Assembly (NCBI RefSeq): GCF_002868735.1
Contig: NZ_CP025612.1
Span: 992,001-1,056,000, forward strand
DNA length: 64,000 nucleotides
Source: Niveispirillum cyanobacteriorum
GTDB lineage: Bacteria > Pseudomonadota > Alphaproteobacteria > Azospirillales > Azospirillaceae
Direction of reading: 5' to 3'
In this document: piece by piece, positions 57,520-64,000 of the stretch
Layout: the number at the start of each line of letters is the position of its first letter
Position numbering within the stretch: the first letter of the stretch is position 1
The notes under the pieces: generated by a model
Database searches by the model: none
What the model saw: only the letters and a program-made list of their open reading frames with translations
Told to the model about the DNA's origin: nothing
Position numbers and translations under genes: made by a program

Positions 57520-59088
57520 GTGCGCATTGGCGTCGATGTGGGTGGAACGAACACGGATGCCGTCCTGATAGATGGCAGCCTGGTCGTGGCCTCCACCAAG
57601 CAGCCCACGACAGCGGATGTCAGCTCGGGCGTCGCGGCGGCGATCACCGCCGTGCTGTCCAAGGCAGAAACGTCGCCCGCCACGGTTACGGCCGTGATGA
57701 TCGGAACGACCCATTTCACCAACGCCCTGGTGGAGCGCCGGCATCTGGACCGCGTCGGCGTCATCCGGCTGGCCAGTCCGTCGGGTGAGGCGCTGCCGCC
57801 GCTGACCGGCTGGCCGGATGCGCTGGCCGCCGGGATCGGTCGCGACTATTTCCTGCTGCCCGGCGGGTACGAGGTGGATGGGCGCGAGATATCGCCGTTT
57901 GACGAGGGCAAGGTGCGGGCGGCGGCGAAGGCCTGCCGGGAACGCGGCATCACCAGCATCGCGGTTAGCAGCGCCTTTGCCCCCATCAACGCCGCCATGG
58001 AGGACCGGGCCGCCGACATCCTGCGCCAGGAACATCCGGAAGCGGAAATCAGCCTGTCGCATGCCGTCGGCCGCCTGGGCCTGATCGAGCGGGAAAACGG
58101 CGTCATCCTGAACGCAGCTTTGGCCAGTCTGGCCCGGCATGTCATCGCCTCCTTCGAACGGGCGCTGCGGGAACTGGGGCTGTCAGCCCCGCTCTATATC
58201 TCGCAGAATGACGGAACGCTGATTTCCGCCGCCTATGCCGCCCGCTATCCGGTCATGACCATCGGGTCCGGCCCCACCAATTCCATGCGCGGTGCGGCCT
58301 TCCTGACCGGGGTGCAGGACGGGATCGTCATGGATGTCGGCGGCACCACCTGCGATATCGGGGTGCTGGCCCATGGTTTTCCGCGCGAAAGCTCCATCGC
58401 CGTCGATATTGGCGGGGTGCGCACCAATTTCCGGATGCCCGATATCCTGGCCATCGGCCTGGGCGGCGGCACGCGCATCCATCTGAATGAAGGTGACCTG
58501 CGCATCGGGCCGGATTCCGTGGGCTATCGCATCACGCAGGATGCCTTCCTGTTCGGCGGCGACACCCTGACCACCAGCGATATCGCGGTGGCGGCGGGCA
58601 AGGCCAGCTTCGGTGACGCCGCACGCGTGCCGGATCTGGGACCGGCCAAGCTGGCGGGTATCTGGACCCGCATCCAGACCATGCTGGCCGATGGGGTGGA
58701 CCGGATGAAGACGGCGCGCGGCGACGCCACCATCATCGCTGTCGGCGGCGGCCATTTCCTGGTTTCCGACGACCTGAAGGGTGCCGCGACCGTGATCCGG
58801 CCCCCCCATGCGGACGTGGCCAACGCGGTCGGTGCCGCCATCGCCCAGATCGGCGCGCAGATCGAACAGATCGTCGACTATGCCGCCCTTCCGCGCGAGA
58901 CGGCGCTGGCCCGCCTGAAGCAAGATGCCACCGCGCGGGTGGTGGCCGCCGGCGGTGCCCCCGATACAATCGAGATTGTCGATATGGAAGAAGTGTTCCT
59001 GTCCTATCTGCCGGGCCGGTCGGCCCAGGTGCGCATGAAGGCGGTCGGTGATCTGGCCGCAAAGGGGGAGATCCGCCATGCGCATTGA
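57520..59088 (+). CDS. hydantoinase/oxoprolinase family protein, short form (HyuA-like)
   Basis: 522 aa. The N-terminal MRIGVDVGGTNTDAVLIDGS is the ATP-phosphate loop of the ASKHA fold, and VMDVGGTTCDIGVLAHG is the second nucleotide motif. Full HyuA proteins have about 690 residues; this short type usually pairs with a DUF917 protein rather than HyuB, exactly as here. The start is GTG at 57520 with GGGAGGGTTAGGGA upstream. It may hydrolyse a cyclic amide such as a hydantoin or oxoproline at the cost of ATP. Its 3' end overlaps the DUF917 gene by 11 bases. Confidence 0.88.
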   Translation: MRIGVDVGGTNTDAVLIDGSLVVASTKQPTTADVSSGVAAAITAVLSKAETSPATVTAVMIGTTHFTNALVERRHLDRVGVIRLASPSGEALPPLTGWPDALAAGIGRDYFLLPGGYEVDGREISPFDEGKVRAAAKACRERGITSIAVSSAFAPINAAMEDRAADILRQEHPEAEISLSHAVGRLGLIERENGVILNAALASLARHVIASFERALRELGLSAPLYISQNDGTLISAAYAARYPVMTIGSGPTNSMRGAAFLTGVQDGIVMDVGGTTCDIGVLAHGFPRESSIAVDIGGVRTNFRMPDILAIGLGGGTRIHLNEGDLRIGPDSVGYRITQDAFLFGGDTLTTSDIAVAAGKASFGDAARVPDLGPAKLAGIWTRIQTMLADGVDRMKTARGDATIIAVGGGHFLVSDDLKGAATVIRPPHADVANAVGAAIAQIGAQIEQIVDYAALPRETALARLKQDATARVVAAGGAPDTIEIVDMEEVFLSYLPGRSAQVRMKAVGDLAAKGEIRHAH

Positions 59089-60181
59089 CCGTACCGCCCT
59101 GGCCGATCTGGCAAGGGGTGCCGCCTTTCTGGGGTCCGGCGGCGGCGGCGATCCCTATTACGGGCTGCTGCTGGCCGAAGCCGCGTTGGAGCGGACGGGC
59201 GGTTTTGATCTGATCTCCCCCTCCGACCTTGCCGACGATGCCCTGGTGGCACCCTGCGGCTGGATCGGGGCGCCCACCGTATCGGTGGAAAAGCTGCCGA
59301 ATGGCGGGGAGACGGTGGCCGGGCTGCGGCGGCTGGAACAGATCATGGGCCGCAGGATCGACGCCGTGCTGCCGGTGGAGATCGGTGGCGGCAATGGCCT
59401 GGCGCCCTTCATCGCGGCGGCGGAACTGGGCGTGCCGGTGGTCGATTGCGACGGGATGGGCCGCGCCTTCCCGGAAAGCCAGATGGTGATCTTCAATGTG
59501 CGCGGCGTGTCGGCCTGTCCGTCGGTGCTGACAGCGGCCTGCGGGTCGCTGGCGGTGATCGAGACCGACAATAACCTGACCCATGAGCGCATCGCCCGCG
59601 GCCTATCCGTGGCGCTGGGCGGCATCGCCCATATGGTGGAATATCCGCTGACCGGCACCCAGGCCAAACACCAGTCCATCCCTGGCAGCGTCAGTGCGGC
59701 CATCGCCATCGGTGCTGCCATCCGCACCGCGCGGACCGAACGGCGCGACCCGTTCGAGGCGCTGGCAACGGCGCTGCGCGCCACCGGCCTTTACCCCCAT
59801 TGCCTGACCCTGTTCGATGGCAAGATCACCGACCTGGAGCGGGAGACGCGCGGCGGCTTTTCCATCGGCAAGGTGGTGATCGACGGGTTCGGCGGCGATG
59901 GGCAGATGGAAGTGCTGTTCCAGAACGAGAATCTGGTGGCCAGACTGAATAGTGAGGTCCGGGCCATGGTGCCCGACCTGATCACAATCATGGACCGTGA
60001 AACCGCCGACACCATCACCACAGAGCGCCTGAAATACGGCCAGCGGGTGAAGGTGATCGCCGCATCGGCCCCGTCCATGCTACGCGAACCGGCGGCACTG
60101 GCCCTGATGGGGCCGGGGGCGTTCGGCTTCGATCCCGCTTTCACCCCCATTGAAACCCTGAACAACATCGAGGGCGCATGA
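59078..60181 (+). CDS. DUF917 family protein, partner of the hydantoinase
   Basis: 367 aa from the ATG at 59078 (AAAGGGGGAGA upstream). FLGSGGGGDPYYG near the N-terminus and VEIGGGNGLAPFIAAAELGV are diagnostic of DUF917, as are VVDCDGMGRAFPESQM and GSVSAAIAIGAAI. The family is nearly always next to hydantoinase/oxoprolinase genes and is presumed to be part of the same enzyme, but its chemistry is not established. It overlaps both neighbours (11 bases upstream, ATGA downstream), showing tight coupling. Confidence 0.88.
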   Translation: MRIDRTALADLARGAAFLGSGGGGDPYYGLLLAEAALERTGGFDLISPSDLADDALVAPCGWIGAPTVSVEKLPNGGETVAGLRRLEQIMGRRIDAVLPVEIGGGNGLAPFIAAAELGVPVVDCDGMGRAFPESQMVIFNVRGVSACPSVLTAACGSLAVIETDNNLTHERIARGLSVALGGIAHMVEYPLTGTQAKHQSIPGSVSAAIAIGAAIRTARTERRDPFEALATALRATGLYPHCLTLFDGKITDLERETRGGFSIGKVVIDGFGGDGQMEVLFQNENLVARLNSEVRAMVPDLITIMDRETADTITTERLKYGQRVKVIAASAPSMLREPAALALMGPGAFGFDPAFTPIETLNNIEGA

Positions 60182-61440
60182 GCCACGGCCAATCCAGCGA
60201 CGCCTATGCATCCGGGCCGCTGCCCGAACACCTGACCGTCGCCGGTTGGCGTGTGGCCCTGATCATCGCGAGCTTTACCTTCTCCCTGCCGGGCTTCCTC
60301 AACGGGGCGCAGACAGGGTTGGCGCTGGGCTTCGGCCCCGCCGTGACGGCAGCGCTGGTAGCCGGCGTCGTGCTGTGTGCCGGCGCCTGCCTGACCGCCG
60401 TCATCTCCGTACGCACGCGGCTGACGACATATCTGCTGGTGCAGCGTTCCTTCGGGGTGAAGGGGGCAGCGCTGGTCAATCTGGTCATCGCCATTGTGCA
60501 TTATTGCTGGTTCGGGGTGAACGTCTCGTTCTTCGGCGACGCCATGGTGGCGGCGGCAGAGGACGGGTTCGGCATTCCTGGCAGCTTCGGCAGTTTTGTG
60601 GTCATTGGCAGCATCCTGATCACCGTTTCCACCATCTTTGGCTTCCATACCCTGGACCGGCTGGCCATGGTGGCGGTGCCGCTGGTGGGCGTGATCCTGA
60701 TCGCCGTCTGCTATCTCTCCATGAATGCCGGGCCGGCCAGTCTGGCCCCGGCGGCAAACCCGCCGGTGCCGATGAGCTTCGGCATCGCCCTGTCGGCCCT
60801 GGTCGGCGGCAACATGCTGACCGTGGCAGCCATGCCCGATCTGGCGCGTTTCATCCGCACTGAAAAGGGTGCGCTGGTCGGCATGGCCCTGTCTTTCCCG
60901 TTCGCGGCTCCCGTGCTGATGGTGGTGTCGGCCCTGATCGGCCTGGCGACGGGACAGACAGACATCATGAAGCTGGTGGTGGGGCTGGGCTTCGGGGTGC
61001 CGGCCCTGCTAATGCTGCTGCTGTCGGTGTGGACGATCAATGCGCTGAACCTTTATTCCGCCAGCCTGTCCATGGCCGCCACCTTCCCCCAGACCCGCCA
61101 GACCTGGTTCATCCTGGGCGGCGGGGCGGTGGGCTGCATCTTCGCCCTGCTGGGCATCATTAATAGCTTCATCCCGTTCCTGGTGGCGCTGGGGCTGATC
61201 ATCCCGCCCATCGCCGCCATCTATGTCATCGACGGATTCCTGGTGTATCGCCGGGGTATTGACGAACCGGTGGACGCCCCCGCCATCCGCTGGGAAGCGG
61301 TGGCGGTCTGGCTGGGATCGCTGGCGGTCACCATACCGGCCATGGCCTATGACCTGTCCTTGACCAGCGTGCCGGCCCTGGATGCCACCCTGCTGGCGGC
61401 CATCACCTATCTGATCGTGCTGCGTGTGAAGAGGAAATGA
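60178..61440 (+). CDS. NCS1-family cytosine/purine/hydantoin permease
   Basis: 420 aa with 12 membrane spans. FLNGAQTGLALGFGPAVTAA resembles the TM1 region of CodB/Mhp1-like carriers, and LAGVVLC, GGNMLTVAAMPDLARFI and TINALNLYSASLSMAATFP are typical of NCS1. Together with the hydantoinase and amidase genes it suggests import of a hydantoin, ureide or cyclic imide by sodium or proton symport. ATGA overlap with the DUF917 gene and with the amidase gene. Confidence 0.9.
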   Translation: MSHGQSSDAYASGPLPEHLTVAGWRVALIIASFTFSLPGFLNGAQTGLALGFGPAVTAALVAGVVLCAGACLTAVISVRTRLTTYLLVQRSFGVKGAALVNLVIAIVHYCWFGVNVSFFGDAMVAAAEDGFGIPGSFGSFVVIGSILITVSTIFGFHTLDRLAMVAVPLVGVILIAVCYLSMNAGPASLAPAANPPVPMSFGIALSALVGGNMLTVAAMPDLARFIRTEKGALVGMALSFPFAAPVLMVVSALIGLATGQTDIMKLVVGLGFGVPALLMLLLSVWTINALNLYSASLSMAATFPQTRQTWFILGGGAVGCIFALLGIINSFIPFLVALGLIIPPIAAIYVIDGFLVYRRGIDEPVDAPAIRWEAVAVWLGSLAVTIPAMAYDLSLTSVPALDATLLAAITYLIVLRVKRK

Positions 61441-62819
61441 TGGCCAGCGACCTGCAAGCGCTCAGCCTACTGGACGCCCATGACCAGGCGGCCCTGGTCG
61501 CCAAGGGCGAGGTGCCGCCCGACGCCCTGGTGCGCGCCGCCCTGGAGCGGATCGCCGCCCTGAACCCGACGCTGAACGCCGTCAGCCATGTGGCAGCCGA
61601 TTATGCGCTGAACGCCGCGGCGCGCAGCGACCGGTCGGCGCCGATGGCTTGTGTGCCCTATCTGCTGAAAGCGTCGATGGAATATCCGGGCTTTCCCTGG
61701 GTATCCGGATCGCGCGCCTGCCGTGACCGGGTGGGCCGCAACCGCTATCCGTTCGCCGCTGCCATGGATGCAGCGGGGCTGATCCCCGTCGGCATGTCGA
61801 CCATGCCAGAATTCGGCCTGATCGGGTCGGGCGAGGCGCTGGTCTATGGCCCCACCCGCAATCCCTGGGATCTGACGCGCGGGGCTGGCGGGTCCAGCAG
61901 CGGGGCCGCAGCGGCGGTGGCGGCCGGGCTGGTGCCGTTCGCCACGGGCAGCGATGGTGGCGGGTCGATCCGCATTCCGGCGTCGCATTGCGGCATCATC
62001 GGCTTCAAGCCCAGCCGCAACTGGAACCTGCGCACCCGTGCCGTCAGCCTGATCGATGATCTGCTGGCGTCGGACGGTCTTTACGGACGGTCGATGCGCG
62101 ACACGGTGTGGGCGGCGCAGACGCTGCGCATGCAGAAGCCGGGGAGGCTGGCGCTGGACCGGCCGCTGCGCATCGCGGTCAGCCTGTCCGGGCTGGACGG
62201 GCAATTGCCGGAACCCGATATCGTGGCGATGATCGGGCAATCGGCCAGGCTCTGCGCCGATCTGGGCCATAAGGTGGAGAACCGGGAACTGCCGCTGGAT
62301 CTGGCCGCACTGAACCGAGCCTTCGATATCCTCTGGTCCTATGGCGCGGGTGAGGTGGCGGATATTTTCCAGGCCAAGCTAGGCACGGCGGCCAGCGACC
62401 TGCTGGAGCCCTGGACAATGGGGCTGGCCCAGCGGCGCCGGGACATCGCGCCCGACGATCTGGCGGGTGCGCTGTCGGCCATCGGCCGCATCGACCTGCA
62501 TCTGGCCCGGTTCTGGGAGGAGTTTGACATGGTGCTGAGCCCCGTTGCCGGCAGCACCGCGCCCAAGCTAGGCGTGCTGGCACCCGACCGGGCGTTCGAC
62601 GCGCTGTGGCGTGACCATTTCCGCCATGTCAACCATACGCAATTGCAGAATATGGCCGGATATCCGGGCCTGTCGCTGCCGCTGTTCGAGGGGGCGGAGG
62701 GAATGCCGGCGGGGGCGATGTTCTGGACCGGCCATGGCGGGGATGATCTGCTGCTGGCGCTGGGAACCAGCCTAGAGGCGGCGCACCCCTGGGCACACCG
62801 CCGGCCGCCGGTCGCCTGA
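61437..62819 (+). CDS. amidase signature family hydrolase
   Basis: 460 aa. The Ser-cisSer-Lys triad can be placed: Lys K78 in [12 protein letters not shown], the cis-serine S153 in [16 protein letters not shown] and the nucleophile S177 in [22 protein letters not shown] completes the signature. It should hydrolyse a linear amide, possibly the N-carbamoyl or amide product of the hydantoinase. Last gene of the four-gene overlapping operon; the esterase that follows is 14 bases further on. Confidence 0.92.
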   Translation: MMASDLQALSLLDAHDQAALVAKGEVPPDALVRAALERIAALNPTLNAVSHVAADYALNAAARSDRSAPMACVPYLLKASMEYPGFPWVSGSRACRDRVGRNRYPFAAAMDAAGLIPVGMSTMPEFGLIGSGEALVYGPTRNPWDLTRGAGGSSSGAAAAVAAGLVPFATGSDGGGSIRIPASHCGIIGFKPSRNWNLRTRAVSLIDDLLASDGLYGRSMRDTVWAAQTLRMQKPGRLALDRPLRIAVSLSGLDGQLPEPDIVAMIGQSARLCADLGHKVENRELPLDLAALNRAFDILWSYGAGEVADIFQAKLGTAASDLLEPWTMGLAQRRRDIAPDDLAGALSAIGRIDLHLARFWEEFDMVLSPVAGSTAPKLGVLAPDRAFDALWRDHFRHVNHTQLQNMAGYPGLSLPLFEGAEGMPAGAMFWTGHGGDDLLLALGTSLEAAHPWAHRRPPVA

Positions 62820-62833
62820 GAGGGATGAAAGAT

Positions 62834-63721
62834 ATGGCAACCCGTTCGACCCTGAAGCCGCTGCTGCTGGGGGCGTGCCTGCTGGCCTTGTCCCCGCTGC
62901 CCGCCCTGGCAACGGACCCGGCGCCGGTGGCACAGGTCGCCATGCCTGACACGGAGACCTGGGACATCCAGGCGGCCCACGGCCAGACCTACCGTATCTT
63001 TGTCTCCAGGCCCCAGGGCGAAGCGCCCAAGGATGGCTATCCGGTCCTGTATGTGCTGGACGGCAATGCCATGTTCGCCGGCTTCGCGGAGGCGCGGCGC
63101 ATCCAGAGCGTCTATAGGGACGGTCAGGACAAGATGATCGTGGTGGGCATCGGCTATCCCGGTGACACACCCTATGACCCGCGCCGCATGGGCGATTTCA
63201 CCGCCCCCATCGCCACTCCGGCCCTGAAGGCGCTGTACAAGGAATTCCCGGCCGGCGGGCGTGACCAGTTCGTGGCTTTCCTTATTGATCAGCTACGACC
63301 GGAGATCGCGAAGCGCTATAACATCCATCCGGTGCGCCAGTCGCTCTACGGTCATTCGCTGGGCGGGCTGTTCGCGCTGCATATGCTGTATTCCCGTCCC
63401 GGTGCCTTTCACACCATCATCGCGGCCAGCCCGTCGATCTGGTGGGATAACCAGGCCATCGTCGCGGAAGAACCGGCCTTCAGGGCCAGGCTGGAAAAGG
63501 AACCGGCCCTGGGCCGGGGCACCCGCCTGCTGATGCTGACCGGCGAGCGGGAGGAGACAGAGGTGACCGTCACCGACAGTGCAGCCCTGGCCAAGCGACT
63601 GGAGCCGCTGTCAGCCTATGGACTGCGCAGCAGTTACAAGGTGCTGGATGGTGAAACCCATGTCACCGTGCCGGCCCGGTCGGTAACCATGGTGCTACGC
63701 GCGGTGATGCAGTGGCCGTGA
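62834..63721 (+). CDS. exported putative esterase (IroE/Fes-like alpha/beta hydrolase)
   Basis: 295 aa from the ATG at 62834, chosen because GAGAGGG is nine bases upstream; an ATG at 62825 would be too close. A leader (LLLGACLLALSPLPALA) is followed by the esterase_D-like pattern FRIFVSRP-type YRIFVSRPQGEAP, VLYVLDGNAMF, IVVGIGYPG, nucleophile elbow YGHSLGGLFALHML, AASPSIWWDN and a catalytic histidine near GETHVTV. Related enzymes cleave siderophore or simple acyl esters in the periplasm. It may be cotranscribed with the amidase operon. Confidence 0.88.
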   Translation: MATRSTLKPLLLGACLLALSPLPALATDPAPVAQVAMPDTETWDIQAAHGQTYRIFVSRPQGEAPKDGYPVLYVLDGNAMFAGFAEARRIQSVYRDGQDKMIVVGIGYPGDTPYDPRRMGDFTAPIATPALKALYKEFPAGGRDQFVAFLIDQLRPEIAKRYNIHPVRQSLYGHSLGGLFALHMLYSRPGAFHTIIAASPSIWWDNQAIVAEEPAFRARLEKEPALGRGTRLLMLTGEREETEVTVTDSAALAKRLEPLSAYGLRSSYKVLDGETHVTVPARSVTMVLRAVMQWP

Positions 63722-63770
63722 GGCTTTTTTTGGGGGGGAACTCGGGTCGAAGCCTAACGCCCCCAAAAGA

Positions 63771-63796
63771 ACACCCCCGGTTTTCACCAGGGGTGT
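63771..63796 (-). terminator. rho-independent terminator
   Basis: ACACCCC and GGGGTGT, extended by GG/CC pairs, form a stem with loop TTTTCA. On the minus strand TTCTTTTGG follows. It lies just after the stop of the minus-strand amidohydrolase gene and also separates it from the convergent esterase gene. Confidence 0.7.
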
Positions 63797-63822
63797 CAAG
63801 TCGACAGCAAACCTGCTGGGTT

Positions 63823-64000
63823 TCAGGGCTTGGCCCCGAACTTTTCCAGGGTGCCATGCACCGCCTTACCTTCGAACAGGGTCAGCAGTACATTAGTCGC
63901 CGCGATCCGCATCGGCTCCACCTTGAAGATGTCCTGGTCCAGGACGACCAGATCGGCGCTCTTGCCCGGCTTGATGGAGCCGGTCAGGTCTTCCATGCTG
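63823..64000 (-). CDS. amidohydrolase_3-type protein, C-terminal 59 codons only
   Basis: Reading leftward from the window edge: GSIKPGKSADLVVLDQDIFK, then IAATNVLLTLFEGKAVHGTL and a TGA at 63823. The G-x-I-x-x-G-K-x-A-D-L-V-V-L-D pattern is the returning beta-sandwich strand at the end of YtcJ-like metal-dependent amidohydrolases. The catalytic part lies outside the window. Confidence 0.8.
   Translation of the reverse strand, partial: SMEDLTGSIKPGKSADLVVLDQDIFKVEPMRIAATNVLLTLFEGKAVHGTLEKFGAKP

Noticed and set aside
1-64000. CRISPR arrays, tRNA, rRNA, riboswitches, phage genes
   Set aside because: I looked for regularly spaced repeats, tRNA-like cloverleaf ends and phage structural motifs and saw none; the repeats present are IS ends, hairpins and the 71-bp family.

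Overview
The window is GC-rich, densely coded DNA from a Gram-negative alphaproteobacterium. Four TonB-dependent outer-membrane receptors, a LigJ-type hydratase, SsuABC-type transport and IS256/IS110/IS30/IS3 elements fit a Niveispirillum/Azospirillaceae-like or sphingomonad-like organism. The taxon is an inference; no rRNA or tRNA gene was recognised. Most of the DNA is accessory catabolic and uptake gene content.

Layout. (1) 1-4.8 kb, minus strand: a sulfonate/nitrate/taurine-type ABC transporter (partial binding protein, ATPase, two permeases), a protein keeping the Cys-His-Arg triad of DszB desulfinase, and an SsuE/MsuE-like FMN reductase. (2) 5.0-7.2 kb: a graveyard of three broken insertion sequences. 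(3) 7.2-16.3 kb, minus: two TonB receptors, an MFS carrier and a TolB-like propeller protein. (4) 16.6-19.6 kb, plus: a ThDP-dependent enzyme and an MFS carrier. (5) 32.3 down to 19.6 kb, minus: a ten-gene aromatic/oxo-acid catabolic block. In order it holds a ketoglutarate-semialdehyde-type dehydrogenase, a Pht5-like decarboxylase, LigJ 4-oxalomesaconate hydratase, a LigI-like amidohydrolase, an MFS carrier, a LigB-type extradiol dioxygenase, an HpaI-type aldolase, a second ThDP enzyme, a second Pht5-like protein and an aldo/keto reductase. The aldolase gene is cut by a complete 1309-bp IS3-family element with a 3-bp target duplication. A LysR regulator with two tandem DNA-binding domains diverges from the head of this block. 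(6) 33.9-47.8 kb: a lactonase/dienelactone hydrolase pair, a TonB receptor followed by two secreted hydrolases (one a PEBP-carboxylesterase fusion), and a TonB receptor followed by a ceramidase-like protein. (7) 47.8-50.6 kb: a decayed IS256 copy split by an intact IS110/IS1111 element. (8) 50.9-62.8 kb: ALDH, SDR and MFS, a MalT-like LuxR regulator, and an overlapping operon of hydantoinase/oxoprolinase, DUF917, NCS1 permease and amidase, then an esterase and the end of an amidohydrolase gene.

How it may work together (inference): TonB receptors and secreted esterases take up and cleave an ester-linked or conjugated plant-type substrate. The central block could decarboxylate it to a gallate- or protocatechuate-like ring, open that with the LigB-type dioxygenase, hydrate with LigJ and cleave with the aldolase. 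The aldolase is disrupted here, so the route is probably broken or rescued from elsewhere. A recurring motif, ATCACCCC preceded by an AT-rich half, lies in the same orientation ahead of several of these transcription units and may define a shared regulon.
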